Shown here piece by piece: positions 28,889 through 38,499 of a DNA stretch of 64,000 nucleotides. The position numbers were made by a program, and so were the translations under genes. The notes under the pieces were generated by a model. That model did not search any database. It saw only the letters and a list, made by a program, of their open reading frames with translations, and was not told the origin of the DNA. This stretch comes from Devosia sp. (GTDB lineage: Bacteria > Pseudomonadota > Alphaproteobacteria > Rhizobiales > Devosiaceae), in contig JADJPS010000003.1 of the NCBI GenBank assembly GCA_016713105.1, forward strand, positions 371,379 to 435,378, read 5' to 3'. Within the stretch, counting starts at the first letter, position 1. Every line of letters begins with the position of its first letter.

Positions 28889-29740
28889 ATGCTCATCGGC
28901 AACGCCCCGTGTTCGTGGGGCATCGCGTATCCCACCGGCAACAGCGTCACCTGGCAACAGTATCTCGACCAGCTGGCGGAGGCGGGATATCGCGGCACCG
29001 AGCTCGGCCCCTATGGCTTCCTGCCCAAGGACAAAGCAGTGCTCGAGCGCGAACTGGGGCGGCGTGCGCTGACCCTGATCGGCATCACGCATGTGCACAC
29101 GTTCGGGGACCGGAGTACCGCGCCGGAACTGCTGGCGACGCTGCGCGAACTGGCGCCGCTGCTCCGCGACCTGGGCGCGCGGCACCTGGTGATCATGGAC
29201 GAAAGCAACTGGTATCCGGCGGGGCGCGAGGGCGTGCTCGACGAGGCCGGGTGGCAGGGGCTGATTGCCACGGTGCGCGAGGCGCAGGCGGTGATCGAGG
29301 GCGAGTTCGGGTTGAAAGCCAGCTTTCACCCGCATGTGGGCACGGCGGTGGAGCGCGAAGCGCAGATCGACCGGCTGCTGGCCGAAACCGAGATCGACCT
29401 CTGCTTCGACACCGGCCATCACGCCTTCTGGGGCCAGGACCCCCTCGCGTACATGAAGAAGGTCTGGGGCCGGATCGCCTACATGCATCTCAAGAACGTC
29501 GACGCCGCCGTGCGGCAGTTGGTGCTCGACGGCAAGCTCTCGATCGAGGCGTCCTATGGCCGCGGCGTCATGGCGCCGCTGCCGGATGGGGTGGTCGATA
29601 TCCGCGCCATCATGCGGTTCCTTGAGGACATGCACTTCGATGGTCCGGTGGTGGTGGAGCAGGACGTGGCCGAAAACGCCGGCGAGACGCCGCTCGAGCT
29701 GGCCCGGCGCAACTTCGCCTATGTCGAGGGCCTGAAATGA
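28889..29740 (+). CDS. IolE-like sugar phosphate isomerase/epimerase (TIM barrel)
   Basis: 283 aa xylose-isomerase-like TIM barrel. It opens MLIGNAPCSWGIAYP, as inosose dehydratases do. Metal-site residues are visible in YRGTELGPYG (Glu), SFHPHVGTAVE (His), LCFDTGHHAFW (Asp, His) and VVVEQDV (Glu). IolE dehydrates scyllo-inosose in inositol breakdown; this may act on a related polyol-derived ketose. ATG overlap (4 nt) with the next oxidoreductase gene. Exact substrate not assignable. Confidence 0.85.
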   Translation: MLIGNAPCSWGIAYPTGNSVTWQQYLDQLAEAGYRGTELGPYGFLPKDKAVLERELGRRALTLIGITHVHTFGDRSTAPELLATLRELAPLLRDLGARHLVIMDESNWYPAGREGVLDEAGWQGLIATVREAQAVIEGEFGLKASFHPHVGTAVEREAQIDRLLAETEIDLCFDTGHHAFWGQDPLAYMKKVWGRIAYMHLKNVDAAVRQLVLDGKLSIEASYGRGVMAPLPDGVVDIRAIMRFLEDMHFDGPVVVEQDVAENAGETPLELARRNFAYVEGLK

Positions 29741-30831
29741 GCGGTGGCCGGATCAGGGTGGGCCTCATCGGGCTCGGAGAAGTGGCGCAGCTGATGCACC
29801 TGCCGCTTCTCGCCGACGACCGGCGGTTCGAAATCGGGGCGGTGACGGATGTTTCGCCGACGCTCGTCGCCCATGTCGCCGAACGCTACGGGGTCAGGAC
29901 GCGGTCCTCTTCTGCCGAGGCGCTGATCGCCGACCCGGCGCTGGATGCGGTGTTCATCCTGACGCCGGACCACCTGCATGCGCCGCTGCTCGAGCAGGCG
30001 ATGCGGGCCGGAAAGCACGTGTTCATCGAAAAGCCGGCGGCGCTGACTGCGGCGGAACTGCGACCGCTGGTCGAGCTCGATCAACACAACGAGAAGGTCG
30101 TCTTCGTCGGCTATATGCGACGCTTCGCCCCCGCCTTCCTCGAACTCAAGAAGCGGCTGCCGGCGCGCGACGAAATCCGGCATGTGCGGATCCGCGACCT
30201 GATCCGCGAGAGCCAGTTCTTCGTCGACCAGAGCCGCCACATCTTCCGGCCGGACGACGTGCCGGCAGAGGTGATCGCGGAAGGACGACTGCAGACTCAG
30301 GACCTGCTCAGGAGCGTGATGGGCCCGACTGCGCTACCGGATCAATTGCGCGCCTACCAGGTGCTGACCGGCCTCTCCTCGCACAGCTTTTCGGCAATGC
30401 GCGAATTGTTGGGGCCACCGCTAGGTGTCGCGGCGGCTCGCCAGCACCGGGGCGAGAATGTCATCGTGCTGTTCGACTATGGCACATTCACCGCGCTGTA
30501 TGAGGCGGTGATCCATGACGTGGCGCGGTTCGACGCCGGTATAGAGGTGCTGACCATGAACCAGCACTTCAGGATCAACTACGACACGCCCTATGTGCGG
30601 AACCTGCCGACGCGGCTCGAGATCACCACCTCGGACCTCCATTCCACCGGGACTGAGACTGTCGGACCGTTCTACGAGGATGCGTTCCGGGTGGAGCTCG
30701 ACGCCTTTCACCACGCGGTGGTGACGGGTGAAAAGCCGAAGACGCGCCTCTCGGACTCGCTCGCCGATCTCGCACTGTTCGCCGAGGTAGGGAGGCTGTT
30801 CGTGACGCCGTCCGTCGGGCGACCGGCATGA
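29737..30831 (+). CDS. Gfo/Idh/MocA family oxidoreductase
   Basis: 364 aa NAD(P)-dependent dehydrogenase. The N-terminal Rossmann motif is GLIGLGEVAQLMHLP, with the DAVFILTPDHLHAPLLEQAM segment and the family EKPAALT (catalytic Lys). The C-terminal alpha/beta domain carries substrate specificity. Family members oxidise inositols and other polyols. Coupled to the IolE-like gene (ATGA overlap), consistent with successive steps of one polyol pathway. Confidence 0.9.
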   Translation: MSGGRIRVGLIGLGEVAQLMHLPLLADDRRFEIGAVTDVSPTLVAHVAERYGVRTRSSSAEALIADPALDAVFILTPDHLHAPLLEQAMRAGKHVFIEKPAALTAAELRPLVELDQHNEKVVFVGYMRRFAPAFLELKKRLPARDEIRHVRIRDLIRESQFFVDQSRHIFRPDDVPAEVIAEGRLQTQDLLRSVMGPTALPDQLRAYQVLTGLSSHSFSAMRELLGPPLGVAAARQHRGENVIVLFDYGTFTALYEAVIHDVARFDAGIEVLTMNQHFRINYDTPYVRNLPTRLEITTSDLHSTGTETVGPFYEDAFRVELDAFHHAVVTGEKPKTRLSDSLADLALFAEVGRLFVTPSVGRPA

Positions 30832-31062
30832 CTTGTGGCGGAAATCCAGGGGTTTGCGAGTGTCATTCGGGTGTCACGGCAGTGGGGTTAAAGCGGGTTG
30901 AGGCTCTCGGCGGAACAATTCGAGCGCGCCAGTGTCACAATGGAATTTCCGTTCCACATTTCGCTTGCCAGACGGCTGACGCGGATTAGTCTAGCCATAG
31001 GGTCGGCGTCAGATTGACCAGCCGCGGGATGACCCCGCAGGCGAACACAGGGAGAAAGAACG

Positions 31063-31981
31063 ATGAAGCGTCGTGCGTTTATGCTTTCGGTCGGCGGCAC
31101 TGCCGCCGGCATGGTGCTGCTGCCCCGCCTCGCCTTCGCCGAGGCCGGCCGCATCGACTGGTACACCTCGTCGGACACCAACATCCTCGACTTCTGGACC
31201 AATATCGTTGCGCCGAAGTTCCAGGCGGCAAACCCCGGCATCACCATCAACCTGATCGATGCCGGCGACGGCGCCGGACAGCTGGCGATCGCCGACCGCG
31301 CCCTGGCCGCGCTGCAGACCAAAACCGATCCGCAGGCCGATTATTTCGAGACCGGCGATCCGCGCCTGCCGGCCGGCGCCATCGACGCCGGACTCTACGT
31401 GAACATCAAGGAAGCCGGGCTCTCCAACTACTCCAAGATCAACCCGCTGGCCTTCGACGGCGACTATTCGGTGCCCTATCGCGGCAGCCAGGTGCTGCTC
31501 GCCTACGACACCACCAAGCTCGATCCGGCAAACGCGCCCAAGTCGTGGCCCGACCTCGTTGCGTGGATCAAGGCCAATCCCGGCCAGTTCATCTACAACC
31601 GCCCCGACAAGGGCGGCTCGGGCGGCAACTTCGTCCGTCGCGCCATCCTCGAGGCGAACGGCAAGGACCCCTCGAAGTTCACCACCAGCAACTACACGCC
31701 GGAAGCCGGTGAAGCCGCTCTCAACCCGGCCTGGGAGATCCTCAAGGACCTGGCGCCCTCGCTGTTCGACGGCGGCGCCTATACCGGCGGCAACACGCCC
31801 TCGATCCAGCTGCTCAGCCAGTCGGCGGTGACGATGATCCCGGCCTGGTCGGACCAGGCGATCCAGGCGATCAACACCGGCGTGCTGCCCGAGACGACCG
31901 GCCTCGTGCAGCTCGGCGACCTGGCGCTGCCGGGCGGCTTCTCGCGCGGTATCATCCTCGCCAACGGCGCCAACAAGGGGG
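31063..31981 (+). pseudogene. ABC substrate-binding protein (Fe/polyamine type), C-terminus deleted
   Basis: 305 recognisable residues. Twin-arginine signal MKRRAFMLSVGG...AFA, then a family-1 solute-binding fold (IDWYTSSDTNILDFWT, YRGSQVLLAYDTTKLD, KSWPDLVAWI, IPAWSDQAI). At ANKG (31980) the protein ends abruptly. The downstream bases belong, in another frame, to a permease missing its own N-terminus. About 40 C-terminal residues and the intergenic region appear lost. Ligand unknown; the neighbouring GDPD suggests a phosphodiester or polyol. Confidence 0.82.
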
Positions 31982-32806
31982 CTCACGGGCCTCCTGCTGG
32001 TCGCCATTCCGGTCTTTCTGGTGTGCTGGATGGTGATCTGGCCGATCATCTCGGCCATCGGGCGCACCGTGTGGCTGCCCAACGAGGGGAGCGGCCACTC
32101 ATTCGCGCTCGATACCTACAAGTTCTTCTTCACCGACCAGTACAGCCTCAACAACCTCTATGTGACGCTGTGGACGACGGCGGTGTGTGCAATTCTGCTG
32201 GTCGTCGTTTGCGTGCCGATCGCGCTCTACCTGCGCTTCTCCAGCGGCCGCCTCGCCGCCTATGTGCAGGGCCTCGCGATCTTCCCGATGTTCGTGCCGT
32301 CGATCATCCTGAGCTACGCGTTCATCCGCGTGCTGGGTCCGAACGGCACGGTCGACCTGCTGCTCAACTCTGTCGGGCTGCCCAAGATCCGCTCGCCCTA
32401 TCTCACGCCGTGGGGGCCGGTGATCGGCCTCGTCTGGGACAACATCCCGCTGACGGTGCTGATCCTGCTGTCGGGCATGGGCAATGTCTCGAACCAGTCG
32501 ATCGAGGCGGCGCGCGATGTCGGCGCCCGGCGCCTGCAGGTGCTCTGGTACATCATCCTGCCTCGGATATCGAACTCCATCCTGGTCGCCGTCAGCTTCA
32601 CGGTGCTCGGCATCTTCTCGGCCTTCACCCTGCCCTACGTGCTGGGCCCGGCCTCGCCCGAGATGATGGGCCCCTACATGCAGCGCACGTTCCGCGACCT
32701 GAACGACCCGACCACGGCGATCACCCAGGCCGTGATCACCTTCAGCTTCTGCATCGTGTTCGGGCTGTTCTACGTGCGCTCGGTCGCGCGGAACCGGAGC
32801 CCCTGA
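31982..32806 (+). CDS. ABC transporter permease 1 (PotB/FbpB type), N-terminus missing
   Basis: From 31982 the frame reads LTGLLLVAIPVFLVCWMVIWP, the first helix of a permease whose first ~20 residues and start codon are absent; the first ATG inside the frame is 32021. The remaining ~275 residues include the BPD_transp_1 core and the EAA loop SIEAARDVGARRLQVLWYIILP. Channel partner of permease 2, which starts 1 nt after its stop. Confidence 0.82.
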   Translation, partial: LTGLLLVAIPVFLVCWMVIWPIISAIGRTVWLPNEGSGHSFALDTYKFFFTDQYSLNNLYVTLWTTAVCAILLVVVCVPIALYLRFSSGRLAAYVQGLAIFPMFVPSIILSYAFIRVLGPNGTVDLLLNSVGLPKIRSPYLTPWGPVIGLVWDNIPLTVLILLSGMGNVSNQSIEAARDVGARRLQVLWYIILPRISNSILVAVSFTVLGIFSAFTLPYVLGPASPEMMGPYMQRTFRDLNDPTTAITQAVITFSFCIVFGLFYVRSVARNRSP

Positions 32807-32807
32807 G

Positions 32808-33628
32808 ATGGCCCGGGCGCTTGTCGAGAGACGGATCGACTGGACCGGCATCGCCTTTGCCGCGGTGCTGACCATTGTCATCGTGTTTCCGCTTCTGGTG
32901 GTGGGCACCTGGGCCTTCACCAATGTGTGGCGCTTCCCGTCGGTCATCCCGCAGGAATTCGGCCTCAAGTACTGGGGCATGACGCTGGCCCGGGCCGACG
33001 TGTGGAACTCGATCACGATGAGCCTGAGCCTGGCTACCATCGTGACGCTGCTGTCGGCGCTGATCTGCCTGCCGGCCGCCTATGCGTTCGCACGGCTGGA
33101 CTTCCCCGGGCGCGATATCCTGTTCTTCTCGTTTCTCGCCGGGCACGCCTTCCCCAAGTTCGGCCTGCTCGTCGCCATTGCCGCGATCTTCCTGCAGCTC
33201 AACCTGATCGGGACGTTCTGGGGCGTGGTGCTGATCCAGCTCGTCGGGACGCTGCTGTTCTGATCTGGATCCCGGTCGCGGCGTTCCAGTCGGTGGACCG
33301 TCGCATGGAGGAGGCAGCGCGCGATGTCGGCGCCTCGCCGATGCGGGTGTTCTGGTCGATCACCCTGCCCCAGGCCGGACCGACCATCGCCGCGGCAATC
33401 CTGCTCAGCTTCGTCGGCACCTTCTACGAGACCGAAGGTGCCTGGCTGATCGGCGCCCCTGCGGTGCGGACCATGCCGGTGCTGATGATCTCGTTCATCA
33501 ACAACCAGCCGGTGATCCAGTACGGCGCCGTGCTGTCGGTGCTGCTCTGGGTTCCATCGTTCATTGCCCTGCTGTTCGCGCGTCGCGTCATCAGCTCCGG
33601 CAGTTTTGCCCGCGGCTTCGGCGCCTGA
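32808..33628 (+). pseudogene. ABC transporter permease 2 (PotC type), frameshifted
   Basis: Starts ATG 32808 and reads to an early stop at 33263 after QLVGTLLF. The next frame continues immediately with LIWIPVAAFQSVDRRMEEAARDVGASPMRVFW (EAA loop) and ends at 33628. A one-base indel near 33260 (GCTGCTGTTCTGATC) explains it. Combined length about 273 aa, normal for the family, with six membrane segments. Confidence 0.85.
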
Positions 33629-33652
33629 GGCCAGAGAAAGGCAATCGCAGCC

Positions 33653-34690
33653 ATGGCGGTACTCGACATCAGGGACGTGACCAAGGCGTTCCCGACCACG
33701 GTGGCGGTGGACCGCTTCACGCTGACGGTGGGTGACGGCGAACTGGTCTGCCTGCTCGGTCCGTCCGGATCGGGCAAGTCGACGCTGCTCAGGATGATCG
33801 GCGGGTTCGAGACGCCGACCTCCGGCGTCATCACCATAGACGGCGAGGACGTGACGCGGGTACCCCCCGAGAAACGGCCGACCGGCATGGTGTTCCAGAG
33901 CCATGCGCTGTGGACGCACATGAACGTGTTCAAGAACCTGGCGTTCGGGCTGAAACTGAGGCGCCTGCCGGCGGCCGAGATCAAGGACAAGGTCGAGGCG
34001 GTGCTCGAGCTCGTGGGCCTGTCCGGTTACGGCGGCCGGCACGTGACGCAACTGTCGGGTGGCCAGCAGCAGCGCGTGGCCCTGGCGCGGTCGCTCGTGC
34101 TCGAACCGAAGATCCTGCTGCTCGACGAGCCTTTCGCGAGTCTCGACCAGCACTTGCGCGAACGGCTTCGCGAAGAGGTTCGGGACATTCAGCAGAGACT
34201 GAAGATCACCACGCTGTTCGTGACGCACGGGCAGGACGAGGCGCTGGCGCTGGCCGACCGGATCGTGGTGATGCGCGACGGCCATACCGAGCAGGCCGCG
34301 GCACCGGACGTGGTGTATCGCGAACCGGCGACCCCGTTCGTTGCCGGCTTCATCGGCTCGATGAACCTCGTCGAGGGACGGATCGCGGATGGCAGCTTCT
34401 CGCATTCGGCCTTCCGGGTGGCGGTGCCCGTGGCGGATGGCCCGGCAACGCTGGCGGTGCGGCCCGAGGCCCTGGAGATCATCGGCGCCAGCGGCGCGGG
34501 CATGGGTCGGATCCATCGTGTCACCGACTACGGCACGCATGCCGTCGTCGACATCGACCTGCCCGACAGGTCCCGGCTCAAGTCGATGGTCACCGAGGCG
34601 CGGGACTGGGCCGCCGGGCAGGCGGTCGATCTCAGACCGCGCGCGTTCGCGGTCTATCGCGACGATGCGGCCATTCACCGGAGCGCCTGA
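33653..34690 (+). CDS. ABC transporter ATP-binding protein (PotA/UgpC type)
   Basis: 345 aa. NBD with Walker A GPSGSGKS, Q-loop MVFQSHALW, signature LSGGQQQR, Walker B ILLLDEPFASLD and switch His in FVTHGQDEA. A C-terminal TOBE-like regulatory domain follows (TLAVRPEALEIIG). Energises the two upstream permeases. Followed 4 nt later by the GDPD-like gene, indicating one transcript. Confidence 0.92.
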   Translation: MAVLDIRDVTKAFPTTVAVDRFTLTVGDGELVCLLGPSGSGKSTLLRMIGGFETPTSGVITIDGEDVTRVPPEKRPTGMVFQSHALWTHMNVFKNLAFGLKLRRLPAAEIKDKVEAVLELVGLSGYGGRHVTQLSGGQQQRVALARSLVLEPKILLLDEPFASLDQHLRERLREEVRDIQQRLKITTLFVTHGQDEALALADRIVVMRDGHTEQAAAPDVVYREPATPFVAGFIGSMNLVEGRIADGSFSHSAFRVAVPVADGPATLAVRPEALEIIGASGAGMGRIHRVTDYGTHAVVDIDLPDRSRLKSMVTEARDWAAGQAVDLRPRAFAVYRDDAAIHRSA

Positions 34691-34694
34691 GACC

Positions 34695-35558
34695 ATGGCC
34701 GACCCCGTATCGGTGACCCGCAACGGGCACCGCACGTTCCTCAAGTGGCATCGGGCCCGCCGCCGCGGCACCGATCCGGTATTCACCGGGCGGCGCATCC
34801 TCGAGGGGATGCGGCTCGGCGCCAGCGTCGAGGTCGATCTCGTCGTGCACGCGGGCAACGGCTTCGCCGTGTTGCACAACCTGTCGCTGGAGCAGGAAAC
34901 GACAGGCAGCGGGATGGTGCGCCAGACCTCGCCGGAGGTACTGCGCGGCCTCAACCTCAGAGACAATGACGGGCGCCCCATCGCTGACAAGGTCATGCTG
35001 CTCGAAGATCTCGCGGCGCTGATCGCGCGCGACGGGGCGCACCCCGAGGCGCTGCTGCAACTGGACTACAAGGAGGACGCGGCGGCACTCACCCCCGAGG
35101 CGGTGGCGAACTTCGCCGCTGCGCTCGCGCCGGTGGCGCGGCACTTCATCGTCTCGTCGGGGGATGCAGGATCGGTCGGCATCCTCACCCGCGCGACCCC
35201 CGGCCTCAGGATCGGCTACGACCCCTGCCACCAGGGGGCGATCGAACGGCTGATGCGGAGCCGCGACTATGCGGCCTTCATCGCCGAGGCGGTGGCGGCA
35301 TCGCCCGGCTCGGAACTCGACTATCTCGAGTACCGGCTGGTGCTGGCCGCGGCGGACGACGGCTTCGACATCATCGAGGCCTTCCACGCCGCGGGAAAGC
35401 GGATCGATGCCTATACGGTGAACCGGGCCGACGACGAGGGCCTCAGGGCAATCGGACGGCTGCTGGAGCTGAAGGTGGACCAGATCACCACGGACGACCC
35501 GGAAGGCGTAGCGGCGGCGCTGGGCCAGATCGGCAACGTCGGCAAACGACGCGAGTAG
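34695..35558 (+). CDS. glycerophosphodiester phosphodiesterase-like protein
   Basis: 287 aa TIM-barrel phosphodiesterase of the GDPD superfamily, from ATG 34695. The N-terminal KWHRARRRG corresponds to the catalytic HR block; VEVDLVVHAG holds the metal-binding Glu/Asp pair, and VLHNLSLEQETTG the second catalytic His, with Asn in place of the usual Asp (HN instead of HD). LLQLDYKED and a C-terminal AYTVNR (the usual WTVN) complete the fold. No signal peptide, so it acts on imported substrate. Probably hydrolyses a phosphodiester brought in by the adjacent importer. Confidence 0.82.
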   Translation: MADPVSVTRNGHRTFLKWHRARRRGTDPVFTGRRILEGMRLGASVEVDLVVHAGNGFAVLHNLSLEQETTGSGMVRQTSPEVLRGLNLRDNDGRPIADKVMLLEDLAALIARDGAHPEALLQLDYKEDAAALTPEAVANFAAALAPVARHFIVSSGDAGSVGILTRATPGLRIGYDPCHQGAIERLMRSRDYAAFIAEAVAASPGSELDYLEYRLVLAAADDGFDIIEAFHAAGKRIDAYTVNRADDEGLRAIGRLLELKVDQITTDDPEGVAAALGQIGNVGKRRE

Positions 35559-35592
35559 CCGAGGCGTAGGGTCGCGCCCTGGTCTACCAGCG

Positions 35593-36405
35593 CTATATAG
35601 GGTCCTTCCTCGGGACGTCCTTGAGCTTGTCGATGAGATAGGCATGGGTCGCCCTGTTGGCGACGATCATGGCGCCGGTCTGTTCGTAGTATTCCGGCCC
35701 CCTACCCCACCAGTCGGTTACGATGCCGCCGGCTTCCTCGACGAAGAGGATGCCCGCAGCGGTGTCGACGAAGCCGGTTTCCTCGAAGTAGCCGGTGAGC
35801 CGGCCCATGGCGACATAGGCGCAGGAATTGGCGGCGCTGCCAACGATGCGGACGCCGCCGATCGGAGCGCGGATGGCGTCGAGCCGCTCATAGGCGCCGG
35901 GGTACAGCGAGAGACCGGGAATGGGCAGGCCGGTGCCGACCATCATCAGGCCGATATCGGCCTGTTCGGAGACGCTGAGGCGCTCGCCGTTCATGAAGGC
36001 GCCTTGCCCGGCAATGCCGCTGAACATCTCGTCCGCCGGCGGATTGTAGAGCACGCCTGCGACGGTCTTGTTGCCGCGGCGCAGCGCGATCGAGATGGTG
36101 TAGTGCTGGCCGTTGATGAAGTTGGTGGTGCCATCGATGGGATCGACCAGCCAGCGGTACTCCTGATCCTCCTTGTCGACCGGAGGGAACTCCTCGCCGG
36201 TGAAGCTCCAGCCGGGATAGCGGTCGAACAGGGACTTTCGGATCAGGAGTTCGGACTCCCGGTCGGCGTCGGAGACGAAGTCGGCGGGCCCCTTGATGCC
36301 GATCTCGAGGTCGCGGAAGCGCTTGAAGTGGGCCTGCGTCAGCGAGCCGGCCTCGCGGGCGACCGCCAGCATGTCTTCAAGTACGGCATCATATGAAATG
36401 GACAT
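35593..36405 (-). CDS. inositol monophosphatase family protein
   Basis: 270 aa from ATG 36405, preceded by GGGAGA. Signatures are FTGEEFP (metal Glu), WLVDPIDGTTNFINGQ (the IMPase/FBPase motif 1) and the C-terminal GFVDTAAGILFVEEAGG (motif 2). Cleaves phosphate from myo-inositol phosphates or similar sugars with Mg. Convergent with the GDPD-like gene. An IMPase beside GDPD, IolE-like and MocA-like genes fits inositol phosphate breakdown. Confidence 0.88.
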   Translation of the reverse strand: MSISYDAVLEDMLAVAREAGSLTQAHFKRFRDLEIGIKGPADFVSDADRESELLIRKSLFDRYPGWSFTGEEFPPVDKEDQEYRWLVDPIDGTTNFINGQHYTISIALRRGNKTVAGVLYNPPADEMFSGIAGQGAFMNGERLSVSEQADIGLMMVGTGLPIPGLSLYPGAYERLDAIRAPIGGVRIVGSAANSCAYVAMGRLTGYFEETGFVDTAAGILFVEEAGGIVTDWWGRGPEYYEQTGAMIVANRATHAYLIDKLKDVPRKDPI

Positions 36406-36501
36406 CGAAGCGAATCTCCCCGGCACTCCCGGAACGTATCGCCGGAATGGCGGCGGGGGAACGATGAGAACCCGAAGCGGAGTCCAAATGCGCGAGAGGC
36501 A

Positions 36502-38499
36502 CTACTCTGCACGTCCTGCGAAAGCCAGGGTCTTCTGGGTGTTGCGGTCGGACTTGAGCAGCGCCATGCGCATGCGCGCATGCAGGCGCTCGGCATGCTT
36601 CTGGGCAAGCCGGATAGCAAGGCGTCGGCCGGTATCGCCGAAGCTGGCGGAAAGTGACGCGGCGACGCGGCGCAGCCATGGCGGCGCATCGGTGGCGAGA
36701 ATGGCGTCCTCGAGCGACAGGATGGCCTCGACATGGCCCGGCTCCCCCTGCCGGCCGGCACGGCCGGCGAGCTGATCGTCGATGCGGCGCGCCTCGTGCC
36801 GCTCGGACATGATGACGTGCAGCCCACCGACATCGGCAGCGCCGGGCCCCAACGGGATATCGGTGCCACGCCCCGCCATCGAGGTCACAACGGTGATCCT
36901 GCCCACTTCCCCGGCGCGGGCGACGATCGCGGCCTCGTGCATGTCCTGCTGGGCGTTCAGAACCTCATGCACCAGACCCGCCGCAAGAAGTCGGCGGCCG
37001 GCCTGCTCGGACGCGGCCACGCTGCCAGTGCCGATCAGCACCGGAGCGCCGACCTTGTGGAGCTCGATGGTCCGCGCAATGATCGCCTGCCACTTGCTCT
37101 CCTCATCCGACAGCACGCGATCCGGCCGATAGCTGCGGCGGGACGGCCGGTGGGTCGGAATGGTGGCGACCGGCAGGCGATAGACGCGCCACAGCTCTCC
37201 TGCGACATGCGAGGCGGTGCCAGTCATCCCGGCAAGGCGACCATAACGACGGAAGAAGCGCTGATAGGTCATCCGGGCGATGGTGACGCGCTGATCGGAG
37301 AGCTCAAGCTCTTCCTTGGTCTCGATCATCTGGTGCAGGCCATCGCTCCAGGAACGGTCCTTGCTGCGGCGGCCGGTTGAGGGATCGACGATCATCACCT
37401 TGCCTTCGCGGACGACATAGTGCTCGTCGCGATGGAACAGAAGAAGCGCGGAGAGGGCCTGGCGCACCAGTTCCTCGCGCATGACACGGGACTTCCAAGG
37501 GGCCCCGAGCTCGCGCGTCAACGCCTCGACTTCGTTGCGGCCAACGGGCGTGAGCTGGATGCGGCGCTCATCCGCCAGCACCCGGTAGTGCCGCTCGGCG
37601 GCCAGGCCGCGGGCGATGTCGAGGGCGGCCGCGATCACCGACGGATCGTTCTCCGCCTTTGCGGAACCCGAAATCACCAGCGGCGTGCGGGCCTCGTCGA
37701 CGAGCACGCTGTCGGCCTCGTCCACCAGCGCGAAGTGCAGGCCGCGCAATCGCAACTCGCCCAGGCGCGCCGACCTGCCGCCAAGAGCGGAGAGGCGGAG
37801 GCGCAAGTCGCCGGATTGCTGGCCGAGAACCATGCGGTCGCGGAGGTAGTCGAAGGCCAGTTCCTTGTTCGTGCAGTAGGTGATGTCAGCGGCATAGGCC
37901 TGCTGCCGGTCCGCCAGTTCCATGCCCTCGACGACGATGCCGACGGTCAGCCCGACGGCGCGAAAGAGCGGCATGATCAGCTCCGCATCCCGGCGCGCGA
38001 GGTAGTCGTTGACCGTGACGACATGCACCGGCGTGCCGGCGAGGGCGATGGCGGCGGCGGCGAGGCCGGCGGTCAGGGTCTTGCCTTCGCCGGTCGCCAT
38101 TTCGGCGATGGTCCCGGAAAGGATGGCGAAGGCGCCGACGAGTTGCACGTCGTGGTGGCGTTTGCCGAGGGTGCGACCGGAGAGTTCGCGCAGAAGCGCG
38201 AATGTCTCGGCGATCGCTACCTCGTCCTTGAAGTCGGAGCGCCTGACGTCGATCGCCGACGCCCGCACCAGTTGCTGCAGCATGGGGAGCGGGGTCTCGG
38301 TCAACTCCGCCGCTCGCGTCCTGACCCGGGGGACAATGCGGAAGAGATCGCGGCCGCGGCGGCGCGCCAGCGGCGCGACGATGGCCGCCTCGATGGCATG
38401 CAGCACGCCATCGAGCTTGCCCGGCCTGGGGTCGGGGCGCTCGGGATAGAGGCGCAGCTGCGGCGCGCGGGGCCGCTCGACAAGGTCAGAGGAGGCCAT
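36502..38499 (-). CDS. SecA-like ATPase, shortened paralogue
   Basis: 665 aa, versus about 850-900 for housekeeping SecA. It has Walker A ATGEGKT (137-141), TVNDYLARRDAE, ITYCTNKELAFDYLRD, DEADSVLVDEARTPLVISG (260 onward), GMTGTA, PTHRPSRR, the second motor domain VLNAQQDMHEAAIVA, and SMAGRGTDIPLG...RIDDQLAGRAGRQGEPG. The helical wing/scaffold part is reduced and the CxC...CH zinc tail is absent. Last gene of the halogenase cassette, overlapping the orphan gene before it by 14 nt. Likely a dedicated export motor or repurposed ATPase; client unknown. Confidence 0.85.
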   Translation of the reverse strand: MASSDLVERPRAPQLRLYPERPDPRPGKLDGVLHAIEAAIVAPLARRRGRDLFRIVPRVRTRAAELTETPLPMLQQLVRASAIDVRRSDFKDEVAIAETFALLRELSGRTLGKRHHDVQLVGAFAILSGTIAEMATGEGKTLTAGLAAAAIALAGTPVHVVTVNDYLARRDAELIMPLFRAVGLTVGIVVEGMELADRQQAYAADITYCTNKELAFDYLRDRMVLGQQSGDLRLRLSALGGRSARLGELRLRGLHFALVDEADSVLVDEARTPLVISGSAKAENDPSVIAAALDIARGLAAERHYRVLADERRIQLTPVGRNEVEALTRELGAPWKSRVMREELVRQALSALLLFHRDEHYVVREGKVMIVDPSTGRRSKDRSWSDGLHQMIETKEELELSDQRVTIARMTYQRFFRRYGRLAGMTGTASHVAGELWRVYRLPVATIPTHRPSRRSYRPDRVLSDEESKWQAIIARTIELHKVGAPVLIGTGSVAASEQAGRRLLAAGLVHEVLNAQQDMHEAAIVARAGEVGRITVVTSMAGRGTDIPLGPGAADVGGLHVIMSERHEARRIDDQLAGRAGRQGEPGHVEAILSLEDAILATDAPPWLRRVAASLSASFGDTGRRLAIRLAQKHAERLHARMRMALLKSDRNTQKTLAFAGRAE

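Noticed and set aside
33080..34996. 638-codon minus-strand frame opposite permease 2 and the PotA-type ATPase
   Set aside because: Shadow frame rich in Arg/His; the sense strand carries well-conserved genes.
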